From Kribbella voronezhensis (GTDB lineage: Bacteria > Actinomycetota > Actinomycetes > Propionibacteriales > Kribbellaceae): DNA of 64,000 nucleotides. The position numbers and the translations under genes were made by a program. The stretch's first letter is position 1, and each line of letters opens with the position of its first letter. Shown here piece by piece: positions 45,318-54,225 of this stretch. The notes under the pieces were generated by a model. That model did no database searches. It saw nothing but the letters and a program-made list of their open reading frames with translations, and was not told where the DNA came from. The DNA lies in NCBI RefSeq assembly GCF_004365175.1, contig NZ_SOCE01000001.1, positions 1,413,154-1,477,153 on the forward strand. Reading direction: 5' to 3'.

Positions 45318-47435
45318 CTAGATCGACAGCGTTCCGATCAGGCGGCGCAGGCGCTGGTTGGTGGGCAGGTCCTCGATCATCACCGGCATCCCGTCCGGTC
45401 CGCCGAGCGGGATCCGCCAGTTCGGGTACTCGTCGGTGGTGCCGGGCTGGTTCTGGGTCCGGCGTTCGCCGACCGCGTCGGTCAACGCGACGCCGACCAG
45501 CTTGGCCGGCGTGTGCGCGACGTACCGGTGGAGTGCCTCCACGATCCGTTCCACATCGCCGTCCGCGTTGCCGAGCAGATGCCTTTCCCGCAAGGCGTTC
45601 AGCCACGCGTCGCGCTCGGCCTCGTCCACCGCGAGCTCCTCGGCGACCGGCCGGGTGAGCAGGCCGAGGCGGTCGCGAAGGTCCACGTGATCGCCGGCCA
45701 GGTAGCCCGCGGTCGGCGGCAGGTCGTGCGTGGTGACGGTGGCCAGGCAGAGTTCGCGCCATCGCTCGGGTGCCAGCGGCCGGCCGTCGGCGTCGCGCTC
45801 GAACCAGAGCACCGACGTACCGAGGATGCCGCGCTCGGTGAGGTAGTCGCGCACCCACGGCTCGACCGTGCCGAGGTCCTCCCCCACCACGACGATGCCG
45901 GCCCGGGCCGCTTCCAGGACCAGAATCCCGATCAGCGCCTCGTGGTCGTAGCGGACGTAGGTGCCCGCGGTCGGCGACTCCGGCGACGTCACCCACCAGA
46001 GCCGGAACATCCCCAGGATGTGGTCGATCCGCAGGCCACCACCGTGCCGGATCACCGCGCGGACGAGGTCCCGCCAGGGCGCGTACCCGCTGTCGGCCAG
46101 CGCGTCCGGCCGCCACGGCGGCTGCGACCAGTCCTGGCCCTGCTGGTTGAACGCGTCCGGCGGGGCACCGACATGGATCCCGGCGGCGAGCACCCGCTGC
46201 AGCGCCCACGCGTCGGCGCCGTCGGGGTGGACGCCGACCGCGAGGTCGTGCAGGATCCCCAGCGACATTCCCGCGCTCTTCGCCCGGGCCTGGGTCCGGG
46301 CCAGTTGCTCGTCCAGCTGCCACTGCAGCCAGCAGTGGAACTCGACCGCATCCGGGTTGTCGTTGCGGAAGGCAACGACCGCCGCGGCGGCCGGGTCGCG
46401 CAGTTCCTCGGGCCACTTGCTCCACTCCGGCCCGTGCACGTCGGCGATCGCGGCCCAGGTGGCGAAGTCGATCAGCCCCTGGCCCTCCCGGTCGCAGTAC
46501 GCGCCGTACTCCGCGATCCGCCCGATCGACGGCCGTACGCCGAACAGCAGCTGCAGCGCCTCGCGCTTGGCCGCCCAGACGGTGTCGCGGTCCAGCGCGG
46601 TCGCGTCCTCACTCAGAGCCCGGGTCTGCAGGCCGAGGGTCCGGACCCGGTCGCGCTCGGCCGGCGCGAGGTCGCCGTACTCGTCGATGTCCTCGATCCG
46701 CAGGTACAGCGGGTTCGCGAACCGCCGCGAGGCCGGCAGGTACGGAGAGGGCTCCATCCGCCCCGCCGTCTCCGCGGCGTGCAGCGGGTTGACCAGGACG
46801 AACCCGGCGCCCAGATCGTTGGCCGACCACGAAGCGAGATCCGCGAGGTCGTGCAGGTCGCCGATGCCCCAGGAGCGGCGGGAGCGGACGGAGTACAGCT
46901 GCAGCACCCAGCCCCAGGTGCGCTGCAGCTTCTGCGGCTGGAGCTTCTGCGGGGTGACGATCACCGTGCCGACGGAGATCTCCGGGCTGCCGCCGATGCG
47001 CGCGCACAACCGGTGATAGCCGAGCGGCAGATCGCCCGGCAGCTGGAAGGTCGCCTCACCGATCTGTACGCCGTCGATCCACTCGGGCTCGACCCAGTGC
47101 TCCTGCTGCCGGATGTCACGACGCTGGCCGCCGTCCTCCAGATCGACCCACACCTCGGCGGTCGACCCGTGCGGAAGGTGTACGGCGAACCACGGCGTCC
47201 AGCCCTCCCGCATGATCACGGTGGCGGGCAGCACGCGCCGCCAGCGAGCCTGCCGGTGCTCCGCCAACGCAGTGGCCGCTCGCTGCGGCGTCGACGCGTC
47301 CACCCCGAGCGCAGCCAGCACAGCGGCGACGACCTCACTGGAGACCTGGACATGTTTGCCCTGCCAGTCCCAGTACTCGGTCGCCACTCCGTGGGCAACG
47401 GCGAGTTCGACAAGAGCCGCAGTAGGAGCAGTCAC
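45318..47435 (-). CDS. malQ: 4-alpha-glucanotransferase (amylomaltase, GH77)
   Basis: A 705-residue amylomaltase that moves maltodextrin chains between 1,4-alpha-glucans in glycogen and maltose metabolism. GH77 landmarks are WGIGDLHDLADLASW and GAGFVLVNPLHA (near 190-215), PSPYLPASRRFANPLYL, the nucleophile region GGLRIDHILGMFRLWW (near 465), the acid/base region VVVGEDLGTVEPWV (near 515) and TTHDLPPTAGYL (near 565). The N-terminal 150 residues form the extra beta domain usual in actinomycete MalQ. GTG 47435 is the start. It is a housekeeping gene and marks the right-hand limit of the lipopeptide cluster. Confidence 0.95.
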   Translation of the reverse strand: MTAPTAALVELAVAHGVATEYWDWQGKHVQVSSEVVAAVLAALGVDASTPQRAATALAEHRQARWRRVLPATVIMREGWTPWFAVHLPHGSTAEVWVDLEDGGQRRDIRQQEHWVEPEWIDGVQIGEATFQLPGDLPLGYHRLCARIGGSPEISVGTVIVTPQKLQPQKLQRTWGWVLQLYSVRSRRSWGIGDLHDLADLASWSANDLGAGFVLVNPLHAAETAGRMEPSPYLPASRRFANPLYLRIEDIDEYGDLAPAERDRVRTLGLQTRALSEDATALDRDTVWAAKREALQLLFGVRPSIGRIAEYGAYCDREGQGLIDFATWAAIADVHGPEWSKWPEELRDPAAAAVVAFRNDNPDAVEFHCWLQWQLDEQLARTQARAKSAGMSLGILHDLAVGVHPDGADAWALQRVLAAGIHVGAPPDAFNQQGQDWSQPPWRPDALADSGYAPWRDLVRAVIRHGGGLRIDHILGMFRLWWVTSPESPTAGTYVRYDHEALIGILVLEAARAGIVVVGEDLGTVEPWVRDYLTERGILGTSVLWFERDADGRPLAPERWRELCLATVTTHDLPPTAGYLAGDHVDLRDRLGLLTRPVAEELAVDEAERDAWLNALRERHLLGNADGDVERIVEALHRYVAHTPAKLVGVALTDAVGERRTQNQPGTTDEYPNWRIPLGGPDGMPVMIEDLPTNQRLRRLIGTLSI

Positions 47436-47504
47436 CCGAGCGAGTCTGCCGTATCAACAGACCCCGGGTGAACAGACCACCCCACCCGGGGTGTCGGGAG
47501 CGCG

Positions 47505-48053
47505 TTATCTGGGGGCGGGGTAGGGAAGGCTTTCGACGGGCTTCCCGTCAACGCAAGTGAGGGCGAGCATCCTGATCGATTCGCTCTCTTCCGACCTCGT
47601 CACGGGTTTGTGGCCACTCTTGAAGAAGGTGGCAACGACGCCCGCCTCGCCGGGCTTCCTCGGCGATTTACCTACCGTCGGGCTGAAGATCACGGCCTGC
47701 TCGATCCGTACCTGGTATTCCGGCTTGGCAACAGCCCGGAAGTCGGTCACCCGGTTGCCCCCGCAGCGCAGGTACACCGTGCCGGCCACGGAATCGACCG
47801 TCCATTCACCGCCGCTGTACTGCGCTCGCGTGAGTGCTCGAGGTACTACGTGGACCCCGAGGGCGCCTCGAGTGTCAGGCAGTGCGGGGCTGGTCGGTTG
47901 CGGGTTCTTGGCCAGTTCGGCGCGGACGTCGGACTGGGTGAGGACTTTGGCGCCCGGGCTGCCGCCGGAGGTTGCCAGGGCCGTGGTGGTGCCGCCCGCG
48001 ACGACAGCCGCGGTGGCGATCCAGAGGGTGGTCATTGCCATTGTTCGCTTCAT
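47505..48053 (-). CDS. Secreted hypothetical protein
   Basis: A 182-residue protein with a signal peptide: MKRT, a hydrophobic stretch MAMTTLWIATAAVVAGGTTT, then ALATSGG as a likely cleavage site. The mature part has two cysteines (YLRCGGN and ALTCVDG) that could form a disulphide, and no family I recognise. It is divergent from a response regulator/histidine kinase pair, 102 bases away, so it may be a target of that system or part of its sensing. ATG 48053 is preferred; an in-frame GTG at 48062 is possible. Confidence 0.8.
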   Translation of the reverse strand: MKRTMAMTTLWIATAAVVAGGTTTALATSGGSPGAKVLTQSDVRAELAKNPQPTSPALPDTRGALGVHVVPRALTRAQYSGGEWTVDSVAGTVYLRCGGNRVTDFRAVAKPEYQVRIEQAVIFSPTVGKSPRKPGEAGVVATFFKSGHKPVTRSEESESIRMLALTCVDGKPVESLPYPAPR

Positions 48054-48079
48054 GTCCACCACCTTCGGCGCGGCCCGGT

Positions 48080-48107
48080 TAAGGCCACACTAAGGCGATC
48101 GCAAGGT
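48080..48107. promoter_or_regulatory. Three direct repeats at 11-bp spacing, candidate response-regulator operator
   Basis: TAAGGC (48080-48085), TAAGGC (48091-48096) and CAAGGT (48102-48107) recur exactly every 11 bases in the gap between the secreted-protein gene and the response-regulator gene. Head-to-tail hexamers at 11-base spacing are the usual site type for OmpR/PhoB-family regulators, the class encoded next door, so autoregulation is likely (inference). Confidence 0.55.
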
Positions 48108-48155
48108 CTCGGCAGGCTTCGCCCCGGCGGCCTTCGGCGCGGTTACGGTTCCTTC

Positions 48156-48848
48156 ATGCCGCACGTACTGGTCGTCGAGGACGACGCCAAGGTCCGCGAC
48201 GCGCTCCTGCGCGCGCTCACCGACCGCGGCTACGCGACCAGCTCCAGCGGCACCGGGCTGACCGGCCTGGCGGAGCTGACCCGCGGTGGTCCCGATCTGG
48301 TCCTGCTCGATCTCGGCCTGCCCGACGTGGACGGCCAGGAAATACTCCGCATGCTGCGCGCCGTCAGCCAGATCCCGGTGATCGTGGTGACCGCACGGGA
48401 CGAGGAACGCCAGATGGTGACCGCCCTCGACGGCGGCGCGGACGACTACCTGGTCAAGCCGTTCGGCCCCGGCCAACTCGACGCCCGCATCCGGGCCGTA
48501 CTACGCCGCGCCGGCGCGGACCGCCGGCCGGCGCCACTCACCGTCGGGGGGCTCGTCGTGGACCCGGCAGCGCGGACCGCTCTGCTGGACGGGACCGAGC
48601 TGGACCTGGCCCCGCGCGAGTTCGACCTGTTGCGCTACCTGGCTGAACGAGTGGGCGAGGTGGTCACTCGTCGCCAACTGCTCGTCGACGTCTGGCAGCT
48701 CAGCTACGGCGGCGCGGAGAAGACCGTCGACGTTCACCTTTCCTGGCTGCGCCGCAAGCTCGGTGAGAGCGCCCAGGAACCCCGCTACCTGCACACCGTC
48801 CGCGGCGTCGGCATCCGCCTGGCCGCTCCTTCCTCAGAACAGGCATGA
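48156..48848 (+). CDS. OmpR/PhoB-family response regulator
   Basis: A 230-residue two-domain regulator. The receiver has the acidic pair near residue 9 (VVEDD), phospho-acceptor Asp52 in LLDLGLPD, Thr79 in VVTA and Lys101 in LVKPFG. The winged-helix output domain contains LAPREFDLLRYLAE and KTVDVHLSWLRRKLGE, ending in YLHTVRGVGIRLA. The upstream reading from 47610 is non-coding. It is followed 4 bases later by its histidine kinase. The 11-base direct repeats just upstream are a plausible binding site. Confidence 0.95.
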   Translation: MPHVLVVEDDAKVRDALLRALTDRGYATSSSGTGLTGLAELTRGGPDLVLLDLGLPDVDGQEILRMLRAVSQIPVIVVTARDEERQMVTALDGGADDYLVKPFGPGQLDARIRAVLRRAGADRRPAPLTVGGLVVDPAARTALLDGTELDLAPREFDLLRYLAERVGEVVTRRQLLVDVWQLSYGGAEKTVDVHLSWLRRKLGESAQEPRYLHTVRGVGIRLAAPSSEQA

Positions 48849-48852
48849 CGCG

Positions 48853-50115
48853 GTGCGGCGGCAATTGGCGGGTCTGGTCGCCGCGATCACTTCGCTCGTC
48901 CTGATCGCCTTCCTCGCACCGATCGCACTGCTGCTGCGTTCCGAGGCTGCAGAACGGGCGATCTCTGTCGCCACCCTCGATGCCCAGAGCACCGCCCAAC
49001 AGCTTCCCGGCCTCGTCAACGGCTCACTGCCCGACGACGGCCGTACGACGGTGTTCCTCGCCAACGGCAAGGTGCTCGGTACGCCGGCAGCCAAGTCGCC
49101 ATCGGTCGAGCTTGCCCTGCGCGGCGAGTCCTTCGTCGCCGAGACCACCGGCGGCCGCGAGGTGATGCTCGGAGTGGTCTCCACCGACGGCAACGCAGTG
49201 GTTCGTGTCTTCATCGCGAACTCGGCGCTGTACGCCGGTGTGACGCGCACCTGGGCCCTGCTTGCCTTGCTCGGCGTCACGCTCTTCGTCCTCGGCATGG
49301 TGGTGGCCGATCGCATCGGGCGGCGGATGGTTGCCCCGGTTCTTGCACTGGCCGGGACTGCTGACCGATTGCGGCGTGGTGACATGTCCGCCCGGACCGT
49401 GCCGGCAGGGCCGCCCGAGGTCCAGCAGGTCGGGCGAGAGCTCAACCAGCTGGCCGACCGCATCGACGAGTTGCTGAGCACAGCGCGTGCCGAGGCGGCC
49501 GATCTGGCGCATCGGCTCAGGACTCCACTCACCGCACTCCGGCTCGACATCGACGGCCTGCGTGATCCGCAGGAGGCCGCGCGGTTGGCGGACAGCCTGC
49601 GCGACCTGACCGTCGAGGTGGACGAGCTGATCCGTACTGCGCGCAGACCGGTTCGCTCCGGCGCCGCACCTGCTGCTGACCTCGCCGTGGTGGCACGGGA
49701 GCGCCTCACCTTCTGGTCAGCGCTCGCCGAGGACATCGGTCGGCCGCTCACCGGTGAGATCCCCGAGCGCCAGGTGATCGTCCGGGCCGGCGCTGACGAT
49801 CTGGGCGCGGTGTTCGACGTACTGCTGGACAACGCCTTCCGGCATACGCCGACCGACTCCGCAGTACGGCTTGTTGTTCAGGAGGACGGGCAGGCCTGGG
49901 TTGAGGATGCCGGGCAGGGGTTGTCGCCTGCCGCTGCCACTGCGCCCGGCACTACCGGGCTCGGCCTCGACATAGCGCGTCGCACCGCCGCGGCCTCGGG
50001 CGGCTCGCTCCACCTGGAGGACTCCCCGCTCGGCGGCGTGCGGGCACGCCTGGTGACGCCGCTACTCGGTGAGGCGGCGTTGGTGGCGGGTCATGATCAG
50101 GACGGCGACGAGTAG
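48853..50115 (+). CDS. Membrane histidine kinase
   Basis: A 420-residue sensor kinase with two membrane segments (about residues 6-28 and 132-153) flanking an external domain of about 100 residues, then a HAMP-like linker (RIGRRMVAPVLALAGTADRLRRGD), an H-box DLAHRLRTPLTALRL with phosphorylated His220, and an ATP-binding domain with N-box DNAFRHTP and GTTGLGLDIARR. The start is GTG 48853, since no ATG fits after the regulator stop. Its last 54 bases overlap the convergent membrane-protein gene. The signal is unknown; the divergent secreted protein may be linked to it. Confidence 0.92.
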   Translation: MRRQLAGLVAAITSLVLIAFLAPIALLLRSEAAERAISVATLDAQSTAQQLPGLVNGSLPDDGRTTVFLANGKVLGTPAAKSPSVELALRGESFVAETTGGREVMLGVVSTDGNAVVRVFIANSALYAGVTRTWALLALLGVTLFVLGMVVADRIGRRMVAPVLALAGTADRLRRGDMSARTVPAGPPEVQQVGRELNQLADRIDELLSTARAEAADLAHRLRTPLTALRLDIDGLRDPQEAARLADSLRDLTVEVDELIRTARRPVRSGAAPAADLAVVARERLTFWSALAEDIGRPLTGEIPERQVIVRAGADDLGAVFDVLLDNAFRHTPTDSAVRLVVQEDGQAWVEDAGQGLSPAAATAPGTTGLGLDIARRTAAASGGSLHLEDSPLGGVRARLVTPLLGEAALVAGHDQDGDE

Positions 50116-51054
50116 GGCGGCGCTGGCGATCACCAGGCCGACGGCGACGCCGGCCATGTTGTCGGTGAGTTGGTAGAGCGCGGTCGGCCAGATGACCAGC
50201 AGGATCGAGCAACCGACGACGGCGTACGCCGATGCGTGGCGGCGACTGTAGGCGACCAGGAGGGCCGCCGGTCCCGCGGTACCGACGGCGAGGGCCATGA
50301 TCTCGCCGCGCTCCTGGATGAGCCAGCAGATCGACGAGCTGAACATGGCGGCCCCGGCCAGGGACCAGGCGGTCACCTGGTCCCGCACCAGGCCGAGCAT
50401 CGCCATCACGAAGGCCACCAGGATGAACCCGGTCCCGGCGATACCGGCCGAGTTGGTGGCCGTCCCGCTGTCCGGCGTCAGCAGGTCCGAGGTGATCACC
50501 AGGACACCGACGCCGAGGACCGCGAAAGTTGCCACGAGCAACGATGAGCCGGCCAGCCACCAGAGCCCGACCGCGGCCAGCGCGAGCGCCACCGCGACAC
50601 CGATGACGCGACCCGCCTCACCCTCGATGGCGACGTACGTGGCGAAGCCGGCGACGCAGCAGCCGAGTGACGCCAGCGCTGAGCTGAGCTGATCCCGGCG
50701 CTGGAGCAGGGCGAGCACGACAGCCGTTCCGAGCAGAATGACGGCCGCGCTCCCGCCGGTACTGATCCGGGCGGCGCGACTCATCTCACCCCAGTTCGCC
50801 AGTGTGAGGAGCGCGACGGCGCCCAGGAGCAGCGCGCCGCCGAGGTAACCGAGCACTTCGATCAGCGCGGACGCGTGTGTGACCACCGGCGGAGTCCGCG
50901 GCGACCGGGTCTCGGCGTTCGCCGTACCGGCTGGTTCCGGCGGGCGCGGGGAGAAGTCGGCCTCGGCGGCGTCGCGCAGGGCGTCGGCCTGGTACTGGCG
51001 GAGTACACCCGCGCTCACCAGCCTGCGCAGCTCGTCATCCAGCCGGGTCGACAA
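50062..51054 (-). CDS. Multi-pass membrane protein, DUF2157-like
   Basis: A 330-residue membrane protein. A cytoplasmic N-terminus (LDDELRRLVSAGVLRQYQADAL) resembles the opening of DUF2157-type proteins and is followed by a proline-rich linker and about nine or ten hydrophobic segments beginning at ALIEVLGYLGGALLLGAVALL. Function is unknown. The C-terminal end overlaps the convergent histidine kinase gene by 54 bases. The gene is divergent from the MscS channel gene. Confidence 0.85.
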   Translation of the reverse strand: MSTRLDDELRRLVSAGVLRQYQADALRDAAEADFSPRPPEPAGTANAETRSPRTPPVVTHASALIEVLGYLGGALLLGAVALLTLANWGEMSRAARISTGGSAAVILLGTAVVLALLQRRDQLSSALASLGCCVAGFATYVAIEGEAGRVIGVAVALALAAVGLWWLAGSSLLVATFAVLGVGVLVITSDLLTPDSGTATNSAGIAGTGFILVAFVMAMLGLVRDQVTAWSLAGAAMFSSSICWLIQERGEIMALAVGTAGPAALLVAYSRRHASAYAVVGCSILLVIWPTALYQLTDNMAGVAVGLVIASAALLVAVLIMTRHQRRLTE

Positions 51055-51153
51055 GACCGTGCCTCCTCGGGAACTACTCGGGTCCTCGCGGACTTTCTCG
51101 GGGTGGGTGCGGCGAACGTGACGGCGAACGCATCACTACAGTAGGGCGGCGAG

Positions 51154-51993
51154 ATGCCTATTCTGCTCAGTCACCCCGTGTCCCTGTACAGTCACCCCCT
51201 GTTTTCGCTCCCCGCGACCTTCCCGACGTTCTTCCGCCGAGGGAACGACGGCAAGCTGGAAGTGACCGACCAGATCGTCACCGTGCCGGCCCGGATCGTC
51301 GGCCTGGTGCTGGCGTTCTTCATCGTCAGATGGCTGCTGCACAAGGCGATCCGCCGGTTCGCGCGGCGGACCGGCAACGGCGCCGTGGCCGGCGTGCTGG
51401 CCAAGTCCAAGCGCGGCCAGGAGTTCGTCGAACAGACCCTGATGAGCGAACGCCGCAGCCAGCGCGCCGAGACGATCGCGTCGCTGCTGTGCAGCACGGT
51501 CACCATCATCCTGACCGCCGTCCTGGTGGTGATGGTGCTGGCCGAACTCGGCTTCAACATCCTGCCGGTGGTGGCCTCGGCGAGCATCATCGGCGTCGCG
51601 CTCGGCTTCGGCGCGCAGACGCTGGTGAAGGACTTCCTGGCCGGCATCTTCATGATCTTCGAGGACCAGTACGCCGTCGGCGACCTGGTCGACATGGAGA
51701 AGGCCACCGGCGTCGTCGAGGCGGTCGGCCTGCGCGTCACCCAGTTGCGCGGCGAGGACGGCACCATCTGGTACGTCCGCAACGGCGAGGTCCTCCGGGT
51801 CGGCAACCTGAGCACCCGCGACCCCTCGGCTCCGCCGACCTCCACCACCGGGGTCGGCAGCGCCGCGGAGGCGGCGGACGGCCTGATCCAGACCGAAGCA
51901 CCCAGTGAGGCACCGGCCACGGAGAGTCGTAGTACGGCGGCCGATCCGGCCGCCCCGCACCGCGGTGTCGGCGGACACGAACGCGAGAGCTGA
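51154..51993 (+). CDS. Small-conductance mechanosensitive channel (MscS family)
   Basis: A 279-residue MscS-type channel that would release solutes on hypo-osmotic shock. Three membrane segments are seen: about 47-67 (IVGLVLAFFIVRWLL), 110-130 (TVTIILTAVLVVMVLAEL) and the pore helix (ASASIIGVALGFGAQTLVKDFLAGIFMIFEDQ). The beta domain follows with YAVGDLVDMEKATGVVEAVGLRVTQLR and GTIWYVRNGEV. The usual C-terminal alpha/beta domain is shortened and replaced by a Thr/Ala/Glu-rich tail. ATG 51154 is used; the first 30 residues are unusual for the family, so an internal start is possible. Confidence 0.9.
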   Translation: MPILLSHPVSLYSHPLFSLPATFPTFFRRGNDGKLEVTDQIVTVPARIVGLVLAFFIVRWLLHKAIRRFARRTGNGAVAGVLAKSKRGQEFVEQTLMSERRSQRAETIASLLCSTVTIILTAVLVVMVLAELGFNILPVVASASIIGVALGFGAQTLVKDFLAGIFMIFEDQYAVGDLVDMEKATGVVEAVGLRVTQLRGEDGTIWYVRNGEVLRVGNLSTRDPSAPPTSTTGVGSAAEAADGLIQTEAPSEAPATESRSTAADPAAPHRGVGGHERES

Positions 51994-52070
51994 CACAACG
52001 CGGGTGAGAGCGGTTGCAGCGGGCTATCGTTGATCAACTGATGGACGGTTGGCTGGCGGGAGGACTCGGG

Positions 52071-53270
52071 GTGGCACGACCGGCAGGTTCGGCGCGGCTG
52101 TTGCGCGGGATGAACGAGGCCGCCGCCCTGGCGTACCTGTTCGAGCGTGGGCCGCTGACCCGGACCGACTTACGAGACCTGACCGGGCTGTCGAAACCGA
52201 CCGCGTCCGAGGTACTGCGCCGGCTGGAGGATGCCGGGCTGGCGATCGTCGTCGGGCACTCCAGCAGCGGCCCCGGCCCCAACGCCGCCCTGTACGCCGC
52301 GAACGCGGAAGCGGGCTACATCGCGGCCCTGTCGGTCCGCGACGTCGGCGATCTCGGGCAGCCGTCCGTCTCGGCCACCCTCACGGACCTGGCCGGCCGG
52401 ACGCGCGCCACCGTCGAGAGCGACGTGGCCTTCGGCGGCGCCGACCCGGTCGACATCGTCGCGGACATCGTCACCGAGCTCTGCCGGAAGGCGAAGATCT
52501 CCCGCGACCTGCTGCTGCAGGTCCAACTCGGCGTACCGGGCTCCCCCGATCCGCGCACCGGCGACATCCGGTACGTCGATGTGCCGGGGCTGGACCGGCC
52601 CGGACTGGTGAACGAGATCCGGGACCGGCTCAAGACCGAGGTGATGGTCGACAACGACGTGAACCTCGCGGCGATCGCGGAGCGCTCGCACGGGGTCGCG
52701 GCCGAGGTGGATGCCTTCACGGTGCTCTGGCTGGCCGGCGGTTCGGGGTTCGCGATCGACCAGGGTGGCACCTTGATGCGTGGCGCCCACGGCTGCGCGG
52801 GCGAGCTCGGCTACCTCCCGGTGCCGGCCGTCGGGACCGAGGCGCGGGACTTCCAGGACCTGGTCGGCGGCGGTCCCGTCCTCGAACTCGGTGAGCGCTT
52901 CGGCTTCGCGGGCGGCACGCCGCAGGAAGTGGTCAGCGCGGCCGTCGCGGCACTCGGCGAGGACCGCGCCCAGGAATTCCTCAAGGGTCTGGCCGAGCGG
53001 GTCGCGATCGGGCTGCTCGCGGCGATCACGTTGATCGACCCGCCGCTGATCGTGCTGGCCGGCGAGGTCTCGCAGGCCGGCGGGACCGTACTGCGCGACG
53101 AGGTGGTCGACGCCCTGGCTGCCCTTTCCCCGCTCGGCACGCAGATCGAGGTCACCGGGGTCACCGGCGACGCGGTCCTGCTCGGCGCGATCAGCTCCGC
53201 GACCACCGCGGTACAGGATCGTCTGCTGGCCGGTCTCACCACTCCGCAGCAGGCGGCTGTCAGCAGCTGA
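52071..53270 (+). CDS. ROK-family transcriptional regulator
   Basis: A 399-residue ROK repressor-type protein: an N-terminal winged helix (LAYLFERGPLTRTDLRDLTGLSKPTASEVLRRLEDAGL) followed by a sugar-kinase-like domain with VDNDVNLAAIAERSHG and GGSGFAIDQGGTLMRGAHGCAGELGYL. The ROK zinc box CxCGxxGC is not recognisable, and the kinase phosphate loop is weak, so it is probably a sugar-responsive regulator only. GTG 52071 is chosen because GGGAGGA stands 7 bases upstream. A strong hairpin follows the stop. Confidence 0.92.
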   Translation: MARPAGSARLLRGMNEAAALAYLFERGPLTRTDLRDLTGLSKPTASEVLRRLEDAGLAIVVGHSSSGPGPNAALYAANAEAGYIAALSVRDVGDLGQPSVSATLTDLAGRTRATVESDVAFGGADPVDIVADIVTELCRKAKISRDLLLQVQLGVPGSPDPRTGDIRYVDVPGLDRPGLVNEIRDRLKTEVMVDNDVNLAAIAERSHGVAAEVDAFTVLWLAGGSGFAIDQGGTLMRGAHGCAGELGYLPVPAVGTEARDFQDLVGGGPVLELGERFGFAGGTPQEVVSAAVAALGEDRAQEFLKGLAERVAIGLLAAITLIDPPLIVLAGEVSQAGGTVLRDEVVDALAALSPLGTQIEVTGVTGDAVLLGAISSATTAVQDRLLAGLTTPQQAAVSS

Positions 53271-53273
53271 AAA

Positions 53274-53308
53274 GCATCAAGGCGCCGAACGGATCGGCGC
53301 CTTGATGC
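53274..53308. terminator. Perfect 13-bp stem hairpin between convergent genes
   Basis: GCATCAAGGCGCC (53274-53286) pairs without mismatch with GGCGCCTTGATGC (53296-53308) around a 9-base loop. It lies 3 bases after the ROK stop and 30 bases from the end of the convergent OsmC gene, so it probably serves both strands. No long T run follows, as is common in actinomycetes. Confidence 0.9.
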
Positions 53309-53338
53309 TGCTTCGTGCGATCAGGATGCCGCGGGCGA

Positions 53339-53770
53339 TCAGGCCGTGAAGGTGACGTCCAGGGTGATCGTCGTCCCGGCCAGCGCCTGCGAGACCGGGC
53401 AGTTCTTCTTGGCCTCTTCGGCGAACTCGGCGAACTGGTCGGCGGTCAGGCCGGGGACCTTGCCGTTCACCGACAGCTTGATGCCGGTGATGCCCTCACC
53501 CGGAACGAAGGTGACGTCGGCGGTGGTGTCGATCGCCTCCGGCGCGTTGCCGGCGCCGGCGAGTGCGTGCGAGAGCGCCATCGAGAAGCAGGTCGAGTGC
53601 GCGGCCGCGATCAGCTCTTCCGGGCTGGTCTTGCCCTCGGCCTTGTCGTTCGACCGGGCGGCCCAGGTCACGTCGAAGGAGCCCAGGTTCGACGACTCGA
53701 GGTTGACCTGACCGGCGCCCTCCAGCAGCGAACCTTCCCAGTGGGCCTTGGCGGTGCGAATTGCAGCCAT
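53339..53770 (-). CDS. OsmC-family peroxidase
   Basis: A 143-residue OsmC/Ohr-type protein that reduces organic hydroperoxides with a reactive cysteine pair. The first Cys is in AAHSTCFSMALSHAL (near residue 61) and the second in KKNCPVSQAL (near 124), spaced as in OsmC. NLGSFDVTWAAR and KTSPEELIAAAHS are family features. It is followed upstream by a truncated haemoglobin gene 21 bases away, a sensible stress-related pairing. Confidence 0.95.
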   Translation of the reverse strand: MAAIRTAKAHWEGSLLEGAGQVNLESSNLGSFDVTWAARSNDKAEGKTSPEELIAAAHSTCFSMALSHALAGAGNAPEAIDTTADVTFVPGEGITGIKLSVNGKVPGLTADQFAEFAEEAKKNCPVSQALAGTTITLDVTFTA

Positions 53771-53791
53771 GCTGTCTGTGTCTCCTCGGAG

Positions 53792-54211
53792 TCAGTTGCC
53801 GGACGCGTCGATCGCGCCGGGGTACTGCGGTTCGTCGGTGTTCACCATGCTGTGCGCGGCCATCACCATGTACGTCCAGATCTCCTGGTCGCGGTCCGGA
53901 TCCAGCTTCAGCTCGTCCAGCGCGGCCCGCATGTGGCCCAGCCAGCGGTCCCGGGCGGCCGGCGTGACGGCGAACGGGTGGTGCCGCATCCGCAGCCGCG
54001 GGTGACCGCGCTGCTCGGAGTACGTCCGCGGGCCGCCCCAGTACTGCTCGAGGAACATCCGGAACCGTTCCTCGGCCGGACCGAGATCCTCCTCGGGGTA
54101 CATCGGCCGCAGTTCCGGGTCGGCGGCGACACCGCGGTAGAACGCCGCCACCAGCCGGTGGAACGTGTCGGCCCCGCCGACGGCGTCGTAGAAGCTCATC
54201 GATTCGGTCAT
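53792..54211 (-). CDS. glbO: Truncated haemoglobin, group II (GlbO)
   Basis: A 139-residue 2-on-2 globin. [36 protein letters not shown] is the A-to-C region of group II, the proximal histidine lies in MRHHPFAV, and the G8 tryptophan in RDRWLGHM. These globins bind oxygen and are tied to oxidative or nitrosative stress. ATG 54211 is used; a second ATG four codons later is possible. It is upstream of OsmC and downstream of two thioesterase genes on the same strand, with gaps of 21 and 14 bases. Confidence 0.95.
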   Translation of the reverse strand: MTESMSFYDAVGGADTFHRLVAAFYRGVAADPELRPMYPEEDLGPAEERFRMFLEQYWGGPRTYSEQRGHPRLRMRHHPFAVTPAARDRWLGHMRAALDELKLDPDRDQEIWTYMVMAAHSMVNTDEPQYPGAIDASGN

Positions 54212-54225
54212 CGCTGTCCAGTGTC

